Program-made: the position numbers and the translations under genes
Shown here: positions 18,640-30,234 of the stretch, one piece after another
How positions within the stretch are numbered: position 1 is the stretch's first letter
Layout: each line of letters starts with the position of its first letter
Notes under the pieces: model-generated
What the model was told of the DNA's origin: nothing
Databases searched by the model: none
Seen by the model: only the letters and a program-made list of their open reading frames with translations
Source of the DNA: Rhodoferax sp. U2-2l
GTDB taxonomy: Bacteria; Pseudomonadota; Gammaproteobacteria; Burkholderiales; Burkholderiaceae_C
Direction: 5' to 3'
Assembly (NCBI RefSeq): GCF_020594515.1
Contig: NZ_JAJCTH010000016.1
Span: forward strand, 1 to 64,000
DNA length: 64,000 nt

Positions 18640-19905
18640 ATGCCCGATTTGACGCTGCCGCCAGCCATGACTCGTTTGTTTCATTTGATTTACCGTAGCC
18701 GTCAGAGTGCACCCTGGAACCCCCAGCAGGTGTCGGACCTCAGCTGCCAGGCCGCAGACCGGAACCGCACCCTGGGCGTGACCGGCCTGCTGGTGTGTGA
18801 CGGGCAGTACTTCCTGCAAATTCTGGAGGGTGAGCGCGAGGTGGTTGAAACCCTCTACGCCCGCATTCGGCAAGACCCGCGGCACCATCAGGTGGTGACC
18901 CTGGTGGCCGAGCCCATTCGGGCGCGTTATTTCGCCCAGTGGAGCATGGGTTTGGTGGCGCTGGGCCCGGCGATGGACATGATGCCCGACCGGGAGGTCA
19001 GCGACGACCAGCGCCATTACCTGAACCTGGCTGCGCGTCAGCTGTATGAGTTGGACGACCACCGCTTCAAGATCATTTTTCATGCCTTCACCCACGGGCG
19101 CTGGCGCGCTGATATCCCCAGCCCGCTGGCGCCGCCTGTGGCGGCCCGGTCATTGCCAGAGGTGCGCCTGCCGGCCGCCGACCTTGGCGCCATGGCGGAC
19201 AACGGGGCGTTTTTTGCGTTCCAGCCGATTGTGGACACCTACCGCCGGTGTATCAGCTCGTATGAGGCGCTGGTGCGCGGGCCACGGGGCGAGTCGCCCG
19301 CAGAGTTGCTGGGCAGGCTGCAGGGGGAGGCCTTGTACGCTTTCGACCTGCACTCCAAACTGTGGGCGCTGCAGACTGCGGCGCGCCTGGGTTTGAAAGA
19401 CATGCTGTCGCTCAATTTCTTGCCCGGCGCGCTGACCTACCAGCCGCAGGCCGTGCCCACGCTGTTGCGTTGCCTGGCGCAAACCGGTTTCGATCCCGCG
19501 CAGATTGTTCTGGAGGTGACCGAAGAAGAAATCATCACGCGCCCCAAGCCGTTTTTCGCCGCCATCAGCCAGCTGCGCGAGGCGGGGCTGCGCCTGGCCA
19601 TCGACGACTTTGGGGCCGGTCATGCCGGGTTGTCTCTGCTGGCCGACTTTCAGCCGGACAAACTCAAGATTGACCGCAGCATCGTCACCGGCATCCACAC
19701 CCACGGGCCACGCCAGGCCATCGTGCGCGCGATTGTGGACGTGTGTTACCACCTGGGCATCGTGGTGGTGGCCGAAGGGGTGGAGGAGCCGGAAGAACTG
19801 GCCTGGCTGCAAAGCGCCGGTGTCACGCTGATTCAGGGTTATGTCTTTGCCCGGCCGTTGCTTAACGGGCTACCGGGTGTGGACTTTGCGGTCAGCCGGG
19901 CCTGA
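18640..19905 (+). CDS. BLUF-EAL blue-light-regulated c-di-GMP phosphodiesterase
   Basis: The N-terminal BLUF flavin domain (about residues 10-105) has the photoactive Tyr in LIYRS (residue 18), the Asn in [12 protein letters not shown], the Gln in FLQILEG and the Trp/Met pair in WSMGL. The C-terminal EAL domain (about 190-415) keeps [40 protein letters not shown] and IQGY, so it should hydrolyse c-di-GMP. This resembles active BlrP1-type enzymes rather than the degenerate EAL of E. coli BluF. Start candidates are TTG 18628, ATG 18640 and ATG 18667; none has a strong ribosome-binding site. Length is 421 aa from 18640. metH follows after 22 nt. Confidence 0.93.
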   Translation: MPDLTLPPAMTRLFHLIYRSRQSAPWNPQQVSDLSCQAADRNRTLGVTGLLVCDGQYFLQILEGEREVVETLYARIRQDPRHHQVVTLVAEPIRARYFAQWSMGLVALGPAMDMMPDREVSDDQRHYLNLAARQLYELDDHRFKIIFHAFTHGRWRADIPSPLAPPVAARSLPEVRLPAADLGAMADNGAFFAFQPIVDTYRRCISSYEALVRGPRGESPAELLGRLQGEALYAFDLHSKLWALQTAARLGLKDMLSLNFLPGALTYQPQAVPTLLRCLAQTGFDPAQIVLEVTEEEIITRPKPFFAAISQLREAGLRLAIDDFGAGHAGLSLLADFQPDKLKIDRSIVTGIHTHGPRQAIVRAIVDVCYHLGIVVVAEGVEEPEELAWLQSAGVTLIQGYVFARPLLNGLPGVDFAVSRA

Positions 19906-19927
19906 CCCTGCTTTCTACAATGGGGGC

Positions 19928-21004
<1,077 letters not shown>

Positions 21005-21157
21005 GTTGGTTGGCACCGGGCGGTCACCAACAGCCGCCTAGTCATCCCAGCAAGCGCCGGAAGAACGAACTGACCCCCGGCCAGGCTGGCCTTGCAGGCT
21101 GCCTGGCCAACCCCGCGCGTAAGCTGCTTCACCCCCCTGACACAAGCACCCCACACC

Positions 21158-22519
21158 ATGCAGTCACTTCAAGATTTTTTGACGGCCTTTTTCAGCTTCA
21201 AGGCCTATGTGATGCTGCCGATCATCATCTTTTTCATCGCGCTGGCGGTGCGGCTGCCGCTGCGCCAGGTGGTGCTGAGCACGGTGAGTCTGGCGGCCGG
21301 TTTTGCCGGGGTGTTCATCGCCTTCAACTTCTTTGTGGCCAACATCAGTCCGGCGGTGCAGCAGCTCACCAGCGTGCGCGGGCTCAATTTTCCGGTGCTG
21401 GACGTGGGCTGGCCGCCCTTGGCCGCCATCACCTGGGCCTCGCCGCTGGCGGCGATCTCCATCCCGCTGGTGCTGGTGGCCAACTTGCTCATGCTGGCCC
21501 TGGGCTGGACCCGCACCATCTACATCGACATCTGGAACTACTGGCACTTTGCGCTGATGGGTGCGCTGGTGATGGCGGTCACCGGCAGCATGGCGCTGGG
21601 TTTGTCAGCCGCTTTGTTGATTGCGGTGTACTGCTTCAAGATGACCGAATGGACCGCGCCGGATGTGGAGCGTGAAACGGGTCTGGTGGGTATTTCTGCC
21701 TCACCCGTGTCGGTCAACGGGCTGGTGCCCTACGCGGTATGTGTGGACTGGTTGCTGGACCGTCTTCCTGTGATCAAGCGCTTGAACTACAACCCCCACA
21801 GCAAGGGCGACGAGCCGTCGGTTGGCAGTGGTTTTGACCTGCTGGGCGAGCCGATGATCATTGGTGGTCTGATGGGGCTGGCATTGGCCCTGGCTGCTGG
21901 CTACAGCACGGGTGCCACGCTGGAGTTGGCGGTGCACATCGCGGCGGTGATGTTTTTGCTGCCCAAGAGCGCCGGGCTGATCGGTGACGCCATGATGCCG
22001 GTGACCGTGGCCTTGCGCGACCAGGTGACGCGTTTTTTCCCGCACCGCAAGAACCTGATTGTGGCGATGGACACCGGTTTTCTGATGCACCACAAGTCGG
22101 TGATGGTCACCGGGCTGATCCTGATGATGCTGGCGGTGCTGATTGCGCTGGTGCTGCCGGGTAACAAAGTGCTGCCACTGGGTGATTTGCCCAACCTGAT
22201 CTCGGTCATGTCCTTGTCGGTGCTGATTTTTCGCGGCAATGTGTTTCGCGCGGTGCTGGCCGGTGTGCCGGTCATCATCACATTTTTGCTGATTGCCTCC
22301 AACCTGGCGCCGCTCTACACCCAGCTGGCGAGCCAGACGCCGTCGTTCAACGCCGAGGGGCTGGGCCAGATCACCGCGTTCACCGACGGTGGCCACCAAC
22401 TGCGGTTTCTGATTTATTCGCTGTACCGGGGTGAAGTGTGGGCGATGCTGGTGTTGCCGTTGCTGCTAGGCGCAATGGTGATGGTGTGGCGCCGTTTCCG
22501 GGCCAGCGCCCCAGAGTGA
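21158..22519 (+). CDS. Orphan GatC-like PTS galactitol-type IIC permease
   Basis: This 453-aa polytopic membrane protein has about 10-12 hydrophobic segments and resembles the galactitol-type PTS EIIC family (GatC). It has MLPIIIFFIALAVRLPLRQ at the N-terminus, GFAGVFIAFNFFV, a cytoplasmic loop with NYNPHSKGDEPSVGSGFDLLGEP and later PKSAGLIGDAMMPV. Start MQSLQDFLTAFF at 21158. No EIIA or EIIB gene lies in the window, so either the partners are encoded elsewhere or the protein works without phosphorylation. A GC-rich gap of 153 bp separates it from the metH half. Confidence 0.8.
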   Translation: MQSLQDFLTAFFSFKAYVMLPIIIFFIALAVRLPLRQVVLSTVSLAAGFAGVFIAFNFFVANISPAVQQLTSVRGLNFPVLDVGWPPLAAITWASPLAAISIPLVLVANLLMLALGWTRTIYIDIWNYWHFALMGALVMAVTGSMALGLSAALLIAVYCFKMTEWTAPDVERETGLVGISASPVSVNGLVPYAVCVDWLLDRLPVIKRLNYNPHSKGDEPSVGSGFDLLGEPMIIGGLMGLALALAAGYSTGATLELAVHIAAVMFLLPKSAGLIGDAMMPVTVALRDQVTRFFPHRKNLIVAMDTGFLMHHKSVMVTGLILMMLAVLIALVLPGNKVLPLGDLPNLISVMSLSVLIFRGNVFRAVLAGVPVIITFLLIASNLAPLYTQLASQTPSFNAEGLGQITAFTDGGHQLRFLIYSLYRGEVWAMLVLPLLLGAMVMVWRRFRASAPE

Positions 22520-22633
22520 GGGGTCGTCACACGGGTTTTGGTGGACGCAGAGGTCTTGCGCATTGCCGGGCGATGGTGTCGCCAAAAAATAGGATAATCG
22601 ACCCTTTTACCAACCTGCCGGAGCCCCTTCATC

Positions 22634-22801
22634 ATGGCCAAAGAATTTCGTACCGAAGCTGATCGCAAAGCGACGCCCCGTCCTGTTGCCCCCAAAGGCG
22701 TGTGCTACACCGCTGGCCACGGCCAGATGCGCAGCCTGGAGCGTGGCGTGTCGACCAACAACAAGAAAAACCCCGGCAAGCGTTGCAGAAAAGGCGGCTG
22801 A
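22634..22801 (+). CDS. 55-aa basic protein of unknown function
   Basis: The frame from ATG 22634 to TGA 22801 encodes 55 residues rich in Lys and Arg, including GVCYTAGHGQMRSLERGVS and the tail NNKKNPGKRCRKGG. It is immediately followed by a strong terminator. No transmembrane segment or signal peptide is present. The charge and two cysteines suggest a nucleic-acid-associated or ribosome-associated protein, but I do not recognise the family. Clean start, coding-like composition and the terminator make it a probable gene. Confidence 0.7.
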   Translation: MAKEFRTEADRKATPRPVAPKGVCYTAGHGQMRSLERGVSTNNKKNPGKRCRKGG

Positions 22802-22856
22802 TCGCCACCGGGTGTCGGGCAGCCGACAGCTGACCGCGCGTTGCGGTGCGCAACGC

Positions 22857-22881
22857 AAAAACGGCCCTTTTGGGCCGTTTT
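22857..22881 (+). terminator. Strong rho-independent terminator
   Basis: AAAACGGCCC and GGGCCGTTTT pair perfectly around a TTTT loop, with the T tract on either strand. It lies 56 nt after the 55-aa gene and can also act on transcripts arriving from icmF on the opposite strand. Confidence 0.9.
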
Positions 22882-22927
22882 GCTTGATGTGGTGTTTCTT
22901 TCTTACTCTGAAAAATCCTCGGCTGTC

Positions 22928-23020
22928 ATCTCGGACTCGGGGCGCCTGCCGTGGGCCTCGACCCAGGGGCATGAACCCCGGGGCCATGGATTGCGGGTCG
23001 TGGCCCGCAATGACAACCCG
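22928..23020. repeat. GC-rich palindromic intergenic repeat, copy 1
   Basis: Contains ATTGCGGGTCGTGGCCCGCAAT flanked by CATGG and GAC, preceded by a second palindromic block with CCCCGGGG. Similar TCATTGCGGG...CCCGCAATCCA units occur at 32606-32645, 49552-49592 and 52190-52318, always between genes and always foldable into GC-rich hairpins. Confidence 0.7.
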
Positions 23021-23030
23021 AGGCTGCAAG

Positions 23031-26000
23031 TCACATGTTTCTTCGGTACTGCCCGCCCACCTCAAACAGTGCGTTGGTGATCTGACCGAGTGAGCAGCAG
23101 CGCACCGCGTCCATCAGCACCTCAAACACGTTCTGGTTGTCGATCACGGCTTGCTGCAGGCGTTTGAGTTGTGCCGGGGCTTCAGCCGCGTGGCGGGCGT
23201 GGAAATCGGCCAGGCGCTGCAACTGGCTTTGTTTCTCGTCGTCGGTGCTGCGCGCCAGCTCCAGCTTGTCATTGACCGGGTCGCCATGCGGGTTGCGGAA
23301 GGTGTTGACACCGATGATGGGCAACTCGCCGGTGTGTTTGAGCATTTCGTAGTGCATCGATTCGTCCTGAATCTTGCCGCGCTGGTAGCCGGTTTCCATG
23401 GCACCCAGCACACCGCCCCGCTCGGTGATGCGCTCGAACTCCAGCAGCACGGCTTCTTCGACCAGTTCGGTCAGCTCTTCGATGATGAACGCGCCTTGTG
23501 ACGGGTTTTCGTTCTTGGCCAGGCCCCATTCGCGGTTGATGATGAGCTGGATGGCCATCGCGCGGCGCACGGAATCTTCGGTCGGCGTGGTGATGGCCTC
23601 ATCAAACGCGTTGGTGTGCAAGCTGTTGCAGTTGTCATAGATGGCGATCAGCGCCTGCAGCGTGGTGCGGATGTCGTTGAACTGGATTTCTTGCGCGTGC
23701 AGGCTGCGGCCGCTGGTCTGGATGTGGTACTTGAGTTTTTGTGAACGCTCGTTGGCGCCGTACTTTTCCTTCATCGCCACCGCCCAAATGCGCCGCGCGA
23801 CCCGACCCATCACGGTGTATTCGGGGTCCATGCCGTTGCTGAAGAAGAAGCTGAGATTCGGCGCAAAGTCATCGATGTGCATGCCGCGTGCCAGGTAGGC
23901 TTCCACAAACGTGAAGCCATTGGACAGGGTGAACGCCAACTGGCTGATCGGGTTGGCTCCGGCTTCGGCAATGTGGTAACCGCTGATGCTCACGCTGTAG
24001 AAATTGCGTACGTTGTGGTGCACAAAGTAGCTGGCGATGTCGCCCATCACCTTCAGGCTGAATTCGGTGCTGAAGATGCAGGTGTTCTGGCCCTGGTCTT
24101 CTTTCAGGATGTCGGCCTGCACCGTGCCGCGCACGTTGGCCAGCACCCATTCGCGGATCTTGGCGGCTTCGGTATCGGTGGGTTCGCGGCCGTTGTCGGT
24201 GGCGAACTTTTCCAGGTTCTGGTCGATGGCCGCGTTCATGAACATGGCCAGGATGCTCGGTGCTGGCCCATTGATGGTCATGCTCACGCTGGTGTTGGGG
24301 CTGCACAAATCAAAGCCGCTGTACAGCACTTTCAGATCATCAATGGTGGCAATCGACACGCCTGAGTTGCCGACCTTGCCGTAGATGTCCGGGCGCGGAT
24401 CGGGGTCGTTGCCGTAGAGGGTGACCGAGTCAAACGCGGTCGACAGGCGTTTGGCGGGCATGCCTGAGCTGAGCAATTTAAAACGCTTGTTGGTGCGAAA
24501 CGGGTCACCTTCGCCGGCGAACATACGGGTTGGGTCTTCGTTTTCACGCTTGAAGGCAAAGGTGCCGGCGGTGTAGGGGTAGCTGCCCGGCACGTTGTCG
24601 AGCATCAGCCATTTGAGGATCTCGCCATGGTCTTCATACTGCGGCAGGCAGACCTTGCGGATGGTGGTGCCGCTCAAGGTTTTTGTGGTGAGCGCGGTGC
24701 GGATTTCCTTGTCGCGGATCTTCACCACATATTCGTCACCGGCGTAGGCGCGCTGCATCTCGGGCCACTGGGCCAGCAGTTTGTGGGCGGCGGGGTCCTG
24801 ACGCTCGGCGCGTGCGGCGGCCAGCGCCTGGACCGCGCCCACAGTGCCAGACGGGTCGCTGCTGTCCTGGCACGGGGCGTGTTCAAGCAGCATTTGCGCG
24901 GTGGCGTTGAGCTGCTGAATCTCGCGCGCCAGCCGGGCCTGGGCGCGGGCTTTGGCCTTGTAAGCACGCACCGTGTCACTGATTTCGGCCAGGTAACGCG
25001 TGCGCGCGGCGGGCACCACCGGACTTTGGTTGGTGCTGTGCCGCACGCTGACGGTGGGCAGGTGCGATTCGCTCAGCGACAGGCCGAGTTCAGCCAGGCG
25101 CACTTTCAAGGCCTGGTACAGCGCGGTCACGCCGTCGTCGTTGAAACGCGCGGCCATGGTGCCAAACACCGGCATCTGCTCGGGCGGCACACCAAAGGCC
25201 TCGCGGTTGCGCTGCACCTGCTTGGCCACGTCGCGCAGGGCGTCGCTGGCGCCCTTGCGGTCAAACTTGTTGATGGCCACAAACTCGGCAAAGTCAAGCA
25301 TGTCGATCTTTTCCAGCTGGCTGGCGGCGCCAAACTCGGGTGTCATCACGTACAGCGGCACGTCCACATGCGGCACGATGGCCGCGTCGCCCTGGCCGAT
25401 GCCCGAGGTTTCCACAATGATCAAATCGAAGCCCGCCACCTTGCAGGCGGCAATAACATCGGGCAGGGCGGCACTGATTTCGCTGCCAAAGTCGCGCGTG
25501 GCCAGGCTGCGCATGAACACTTTGGGGCCGTTCTGCCATGGGTTGATGGCATTCATGCGGATGCGATCACCCAACAAGGCGCCACCGCTCTTGCGGCGCG
25601 ACGGGTCAATGCTGATGACCGCCACACGCAGCGCATCGTCCTGGTCGAGACGCAGGCGGCGGATCAGCTCGTCGGTCAGGCTCGATTTGCCCGCGCCACC
25701 GGTGCCGGTGATGCCCAGCACAGGTGTCTTCTTTTGGGCTGCCAGGTTTTGTATCTCAAGGGCCAGCGCCTTGAAAGATTCAGGCAGCTCACCTTTGCCA
25801 ACACCCGCGGCGTTTTCGTTCTCCAGCGCGGTGATGAGTTGCGCCAGCGCGCGCCAGCTCATCTCTGTGTGGCCCTGAATGGCGTCGAGGGTGGTGGGAG
25901 CCAAGCCGCTGATGTCTTGGTCGCAGCGCATCACCATCTCGCCAATCATGCCCGCCAGACCCATGCGTTGACCGTCTTCCGGGCTGAAGATGCGTTGCAC

Positions 26001-26372
26001 GCCGTAGGCATGCAGCTCGGCGATCTCGCTGGGCACGATCACGCCGCCGCCGCCGCCAAAGACCTGGATGTGCTCGCCGCCGCGCGAACGCAGCAGATCC
26101 ACCATGTACTTGAAATACTCCACATGCCCGCCTTGGTACGAGCTGATGGCAATGCCCTGCACATCTTCCTGCAGCGCGGCGGTCACCACCTCGTCGACGC
26201 TGCGGTTGTGGCCCAGGTGAATCACCTCGGCACCCATGCTCTGCAGGATGCGGCGCATGATGTTGATGGCGGCGTCGTGCCCGTCAAACAGGCTGGCCGC
26301 GGTGACAAAACGCACCTTGTGGGTGGGGCGGTAGGTGGCCAGGGCCTTGAAGTCGGCGGACAAATCGGTCAT
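23031..26372 (-). CDS. icmF: Fused isobutyryl-CoA mutase IcmF
   Basis: IcmF interconverts isobutyryl-CoA and n-butyryl-CoA using adenosylcobalamin; some members also act on pivalyl-CoA/isovaleryl-CoA. The 1113-aa order is diagnostic: cobalamin-binding domain (about 15-150, [13 protein letters not shown]), a MeaB-type chaperone GTPase (about 215-480, P-loop [12 protein letters not shown] and NKFD), a linker, then the mutase barrel (about 560-1113) with [25 protein letters not shown] and [18 protein letters not shown] ribosome-binding site lies upstream of ATG 26372. It is divergent from the persulfide dioxygenase gene, with a palindromic operator between them. No adjacent acyl-CoA dehydrogenase genes are seen. 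Confidence 0.95.
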   Translation of the reverse strand: MTDLSADFKALATYRPTHKVRFVTAASLFDGHDAAINIMRRILQSMGAEVIHLGHNRSVDEVVTAALQEDVQGIAISSYQGGHVEYFKYMVDLLRSRGGEHIQVFGGGGGVIVPSEIAELHAYGVQRIFSPEDGQRMGLAGMIGEMVMRCDQDISGLAPTTLDAIQGHTEMSWRALAQLITALENENAAGVGKGELPESFKALALEIQNLAAQKKTPVLGITGTGGAGKSSLTDELIRRLRLDQDDALRVAVISIDPSRRKSGGALLGDRIRMNAINPWQNGPKVFMRSLATRDFGSEISAALPDVIAACKVAGFDLIIVETSGIGQGDAAIVPHVDVPLYVMTPEFGAASQLEKIDMLDFAEFVAINKFDRKGASDALRDVAKQVQRNREAFGVPPEQMPVFGTMAARFNDDGVTALYQALKVRLAELGLSLSESHLPTVSVRHSTNQSPVVPAARTRYLAEISDTVRAYKAKARAQARLAREIQQLNATAQMLLEHAPCQDSSDPSGTVGAVQALAAARAERQDPAAHKLLAQWPEMQRAYAGDEYVVKIRDKEIRTALTTKTLSGTTIRKVCLPQYEDHGEILKWLMLDNVPGSYPYTAGTFAFKRENEDPTRMFAGEGDPFRTNKRFKLLSSGMPAKRLSTAFDSVTLYGNDPDPRPDIYGKVGNSGVSIATIDDLKVLYSGFDLCSPNTSVSMTINGPAPSILAMFMNAAIDQNLEKFATDNGREPTDTEAAKIREWVLANVRGTVQADILKEDQGQNTCIFSTEFSLKVMGDIASYFVHHNVRNFYSVSISGYHIAEAGANPISQLAFTLSNGFTFVEAYLARGMHIDDFAPNLSFFFSNGMDPEYTVMGRVARRIWAVAMKEKYGANERSQKLKYHIQTSGRSLHAQEIQFNDIRTTLQALIAIYDNCNSLHTNAFDEAITTPTEDSVRRAMAIQLIINREWGLAKNENPSQGAFIIEELTELVEEAVLLEFERITERGGVLGAMETGYQRGKIQDESMHYEMLKHTGELPIIGVNTFRNPHGDPVNDKLELARSTDDEKQSQLQRLADFHARHAAEAPAQLKRLQQAVIDNQNVFEVLMDAVRCCSLGQITNALFEVGGQYRRNM

Positions 26373-26435
26373 GTGGGGGTCTCCAGTCGGGTCGTTTTTT
26401 TCGCTTAATCCAGCATCAGAACGGGTTGAGCTGAC

Positions 26436-26457
26436 TTGACGTTGACGTAAACGTCAA
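26436..26457. promoter_or_regulatory. Palindromic operator between icmF and the persulfide dioxygenase gene
   Basis: TTGACGTAAACGTCAA (26442-26457) is a perfect inverted repeat with 7-bp arms and a 2-nt centre. It is preceded directly by a third half-site TTGACG (26436-26441). It resembles, from memory, the ACGT-centred operators of the MerR-family regulator LiuR that controls branched-chain amino-acid and acyl-CoA catabolism in betaproteobacteria, which suits icmF. No regulator gene is in the window. Confidence 0.65.
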
Positions 26458-26584
26458 TTTAGTCTGCGATCTTAACGTGATCGCCCCAAATTGCCACGGG
26501 GACCAACCCTTGGGCTTTCGGTTTACATTGCAGCTGTGCGCCCTGCGGGCTGCACATCCATCGCCAACCGGGACACCAGACGCC

Positions 26585-27697
26585 ATGACACCCATCCAGC
26601 TTTTTGACACCGCCTCCAGCACCTACACCTACGTGCTGTTTGACCCAGCCAGCCGCGAGGCGGTCATCATCGACCCGGTGGACACCCAGCTTGAGCGTGA
26701 TTTGCAGGTGCTGCGCGAACACGGCCTCAAGCTCATCTGGTCGCTGGAAACCCACGCCCATGCCGACCACATCACCAGCGCCGGCCAGCTGGCAGAACTC
26801 TCGGGTGCCAAAACCGCCGCACCGGCGGGCTGCGGCATCAGCACTGCCTCGGTCCAACTGGCGGATGGCGATGTGCTGACCTTTGGTGCCGAGCAGATCC
26901 GCGCCTTGCACACGCCGGGCCACACCGCGGGCAGCATGTGTTTTGTCTGGCGCGAGCATGTGTTCACCGGCGACACGCTGCTCATCAACGGCTGTGGCCG
27001 CACCGACTTCCAGTCCGGCAGCGCCGCGCAGATGTACCACAGCCTGACCGAAGTGTTGTTCAAACTGCCCGACACCACCACCGTCTGGCCCGGGCACGAC
27101 TACCAGGGCCGTACACATTCCAGCATCGGTCAGGAAAAGGCCGGCAACGCCCGCGTGGCGGGCAAAACGCTGGCCGAGTTCACGACCATCATGGACGCCC
27201 TGAACCTGCCGCCGCCCAAACGCATTCTTGAAGCCGTGCCCGCCAACCTGCATTCGGGCTTGCGCCACGATGCGCCACTGCCGCATGCGCTGGTGCAGCG
27301 CCATGCGGACGGTTACGCCGGGGATGTGTCGGTCACCCTGGCGCACCAGTGGTTTGAGGCCGGCGACGCGGTGCTGGTGGATGTGCGCACCGACGCCGAG
27401 CGCGCCTGGGTTGGTTTTGTGCCCGGCGCGGTGCCGGTGGCCTGGAAGCAGTGGCCCGGCATGGCCATGAACCCCGACTTTGATGCGCAGCTTCAGGCCG
27501 CCGTGCCCGAAGGCAAAAAAGTGCTGTTGTTGTGCCGCAGCGGCGTGCGCTCCGTGGCCGCTGCCAAGCGCGCCACCGAACTAGGCCTGCAGGCGTACAA
27601 CATCCTCGAAGGTTTTGAAGGCGACCCCAATGAGCACGCCCAGCGCAACCGGCGCGGTGGCTGGCGCTTCAACGGCCTGCCCTGGCGACAGGGGTAA
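26585..27697 (+). CDS. Persulfide dioxygenase-rhodanese fusion protein
   Basis: The 370-aa protein joins an ETHE1-like metallo-beta-lactamase-fold persulfide dioxygenase (about 1-240) to a rhodanese domain (about 255-365). The dioxygenase keeps the iron-ligand motif HAHADH with [15 protein letters not shown] and WPGHDY. The rhodanese has the active cysteine in LLCRSGVRS. Such fusions oxidise glutathione persulfide to sulfite and exchange sulfane sulfur with thiosulfate, detoxifying sulfide. The start at ATG 26585 fits the domain start ([20 protein letters not shown]). It is divergent from icmF and 89 nt before coaX. Confidence 0.93.
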   Translation: MTPIQLFDTASSTYTYVLFDPASREAVIIDPVDTQLERDLQVLREHGLKLIWSLETHAHADHITSAGQLAELSGAKTAAPAGCGISTASVQLADGDVLTFGAEQIRALHTPGHTAGSMCFVWREHVFTGDTLLINGCGRTDFQSGSAAQMYHSLTEVLFKLPDTTTVWPGHDYQGRTHSSIGQEKAGNARVAGKTLAEFTTIMDALNLPPPKRILEAVPANLHSGLRHDAPLPHALVQRHADGYAGDVSVTLAHQWFEAGDAVLVDVRTDAERAWVGFVPGAVPVAWKQWPGMAMNPDFDAQLQAAVPEGKKVLLLCRSGVRSVAAAKRATELGLQAYNILEGFEGDPNEHAQRNRRGGWRFNGLPWRQG

Positions 27698-27786
27698 AGC
27701 CGGGTCGCGGTTCAATCCGCAGTTGCATTGGCGGGGGGCACCGTTTGAGGGCGTTTGGCCCGGCTTTTGTGCCGATAATGCCCGGC

Positions 27787-28551
27787 ATGACTTTTTTGGC
27801 TATTGATGTTGGCAATACCCGCCTGAAATGGGCCTTGCATGCAGCGCCCCGGCGCGACGCCCCGATCCTGGCGCAGGGCGTGGAGTTCCTGGAAAACATC
27901 GAGAAGCTGGGCGAGGGCGACTGGGCGCGCATCACGCCACCGCGTTATGTGCTGGGCTGCCTGGTGGCGGGTGATGCGGTCAAACGCCGGGTCGAAGAAC
28001 AAATGGAGCTGTGGGACGTGTCAGCCCAGTGGGTGGTGGCCAGCAGCCAGGAGGCCGGCCTGACCAACGGCTACGACTACCCGGCGCGCCTGGGTGCGGA
28101 CCGTTGGGTGGCCATGATCGGTGCCTGGCACCGCTGCCTGGCGCAGGGCCCGGCGCGGCCGATGGTGGTGGTGATGGTGGGGACCGCCGTCACGGTCGAT
28201 GCCATCGACGCCAGTGGCCGCTTTCTGGGCGGCTTGATCTTGCCGGGCCACGGCATCATGCTGCGCGCCATGGAGTCCGGCACGGCTGGCTTGCATGTGC
28301 CCACCGGCAACGTGGTCGATTTCCCCACCAACACCAGCGACGCGCTCACCAGCGGTGGCACCTTTGCCATTGCCGGGGCGGTGGAGCGTATGGTGGCGCA
28401 TGTGCGCCAGCGCTGCGGCGCCGAGCCGTGTTGCATGATGACCGGCGGCGCTGGCTGGAAGATTGCGCCCAGCATGTCGACCCCGTTTGAGCTGGTGGAC
28501 AACCTGTTGTTTGACGGTCTGCTGGAAATGGCGGCGCGACGGTTTATCTAA
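27787..28551 (+). CDS. coaX: Type III pantothenate kinase
   Basis: CoaX phosphorylates pantothenate in the first step of coenzyme A synthesis and, unlike type I enzymes, is not feedback-inhibited by CoA. The 254-aa protein has the ASKHA phosphate motif [13 protein letters not shown] at residues 5-17, [11 protein letters not shown] and [11 protein letters not shown]. The chosen ATG at 27787 puts the phosphate loop at the N-terminus, as in the family. It follows the persulfide dioxygenase gene. Confidence 0.94.
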   Translation: MTFLAIDVGNTRLKWALHAAPRRDAPILAQGVEFLENIEKLGEGDWARITPPRYVLGCLVAGDAVKRRVEEQMELWDVSAQWVVASSQEAGLTNGYDYPARLGADRWVAMIGAWHRCLAQGPARPMVVVMVGTAVTVDAIDASGRFLGGLILPGHGIMLRAMESGTAGLHVPTGNVVDFPTNTSDALTSGGTFAIAGAVERMVAHVRQRCGAEPCCMMTGGAGWKIAPSMSTPFELVDNLLFDGLLEMAARRFI

Positions 28552-28571
28552 AAAACGGGTGGCTCGCTCTT

Positions 28572-29765
28572 TCACCCCAGCCAGCTCTGGGCCAGCCGCA
28601 CCCAGTAGGTGGCGCCCAGCGGCAGCAACGCGTCATTGAAGTCGTAACTCGGGTTGTGCAACATGCAGGGCCCGCCGCCGTGGCCCAAGGCGCGGTGGTC
28701 GCCGTCGCCATTGGCAATGAAGGCGTAACACCCCGGCTTTTGCAGCAGCATGTACGAAAAGTCTTCAGCCCCCATGGTGGGCTCCTGCGCCAGCACATGG
28801 TCTGTACCGACGATGTCGGCCATCACCCGGCGGCACAACTCGGCCTCGGCCGTGCTGTTGATGGTGGGCGGGTAGTTGCGGTGGAACTCAAAGTCAGCCG
28901 TGAGGCCAAACGCGGCGCACAGCTGCGCTGTCATGTCGCGCATGCGCTGCTCGATCTGGTCCAGCACGGCCACCGAGAAGGTGCGCACCGTGCCCTGCAG
29001 TTCCACGTTGTTGGGGATGACGTTGGTGGTCTCACCGGCGTGGATCATGGTGACCGAGATCACGCCCGCGTCAACGGGTTTGAGGTTGCGGCTGATGATG
29101 CTTTGAAAGCCCTGCACCAGCTGGCACGCCACCGGCACCGGGTCCAGCGCGTTGTGCGGCATGGCGGCGTGGCCCCCTTTGCCGCGGATGATGATTTTGA
29201 ACTCGTTGCTCGACGCCATCACCGGCCCCGGGCTGGCGGCCAAGGTGCCCGCGGCCATGCCGGGCCAGTTGTGCAGGCCAAACACGGCTTGCATGGGGAA
29301 CTGCTCAAACAGGCCGTCCTGGATCATCTCGCGCGCGCCGCCACCGCCTTCTTCGGCGGGCTGGAAGATCAAATACACCGTGCCGTCAAAGTCGCGGTGG
29401 GTGCTCAGGTATTGGGCGGCGGCCAGCAGCATGGCGGTGTGGCCGTCGTGGCCGCAGGCGTGCATCTTGCCGGGCTCTTTGCTGGCGTGGGCAAAGGTGT
29501 TGAGTTCTTGCATGGGCAGCGCGTCCATGTCGGCGCGCAGTCCCAGCGCGCGCCCGTTTTTTCCTCCGTCACGCCCGTGGATGATGCCCACCACCCCGGT
29601 GGTGCCCAGGCCGCGGTGGATCGGGATGCCCCACTCGGTGAGCTTGCCCGCCACCAGATCAGCCGTGCGGACCTCCTTGAAACACAGTTCCGGGTGCGCG
29701 TGGATGTCGCGTCGCAGGGCGGCGATGTCGGGTGCATTTTGGGCGATGGCGTCAATCAGTTTCAT
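28572..29765 (-). CDS. M20-family amidohydrolase (aminoacylase/hippurate hydrolase type)
   Basis: This 397-aa cytoplasmic metallopeptidase-fold enzyme probably removes acyl groups from N-acyl amino acids. It has HAHPELCFKE near residue 21, LRADMDALP, the metal site CGHDGHTAM, the catalytic acid region PAEEGGGGA, GKGGHAAMPH of the dimerisation domain and GAEDFSYM. ATG 29765 (MKLIDAIAQNAPD) is preferred over an upstream in-frame codon. The exact substrate cannot be assigned. It is divergent from the molybdopterin oxidoreductase across a long repeat-bearing gap. Confidence 0.9.
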   Translation of the reverse strand: MKLIDAIAQNAPDIAALRRDIHAHPELCFKEVRTADLVAGKLTEWGIPIHRGLGTTGVVGIIHGRDGGKNGRALGLRADMDALPMQELNTFAHASKEPGKMHACGHDGHTAMLLAAAQYLSTHRDFDGTVYLIFQPAEEGGGGAREMIQDGLFEQFPMQAVFGLHNWPGMAAGTLAASPGPVMASSNEFKIIIRGKGGHAAMPHNALDPVPVACQLVQGFQSIISRNLKPVDAGVISVTMIHAGETTNVIPNNVELQGTVRTFSVAVLDQIEQRMRDMTAQLCAAFGLTADFEFHRNYPPTINSTAEAELCRRVMADIVGTDHVLAQEPTMGAEDFSYMLLQKPGCYAFIANGDGDHRALGHGGGPCMLHNPSYDFNDALLPLGATYWVRLAQSWLG

Positions 29766-29892
29766 AGCGGTTTGCTCAGGTGATCTGGGGGCTGGGGGTT
29801 GCAGTGGCATTATGAAGTGGGGTGGGAATCCATTGGGTGGGTGGTGCTGTTGTGGTTGTTGGCGAAGTCAACGCTTCATGTCAAACCCGGCA

Positions 29893-30016
29893 CGGCGACC
29901 GGGTCAGGCGCATGCGGTTTCGGGGTGAAATCACGCGCGAAACTGACGAATCAGAACGCCCGCGACGGTTGGCGCGCGCCTTTCACCCCGAAGCCCGGTC
30001 GCCTGACCCAATCACC
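29893..30016 (+). repeat. 109-bp imperfect palindrome, copy A
   Basis: The outer arms GGGTCAGGCG (29901-29910) and CGCCTGACCC (30000-30009) are perfectly complementary. The inner arms TTCGGGGTGAAA (29919-29930) and TTTCACCCCGAA (29981-29992) are also perfect, with a CGCGCG-containing extension inside. Asymmetric internal segments CATGCGGT and GCCCGGT lie between the arms. Homology with copy B extends a few bases beyond the arms. Confidence 0.9.
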
Positions 30017-30234
30017 CTGCCTCGCGCTGTTGGACAACAGGCTTGATGACAAGGCAGGCTGCAGTCATTTTGGAATAGGGGCTGGCAGCTAACAAAATGG
30101 GTTCAAGTCGTCCCTCCAAGTGAGCTTGCCGGGTGTGCCTGTTGGAACGTTCATCATGGTGGGAAAGGCTGCGGCATCGCGCCGTGCCCTTGATCCGCCT
30201 CTTGTCGTCCGCCGATCCAACACCGTCAAGGCGT

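Noticed and set aside
24627..26408. A 593-codon plus-strand frame opposite icmF
   Set aside because: Antisense shadow of IcmF, rich in His, Gly and Ala as such shadows are, with no recognisable motif.
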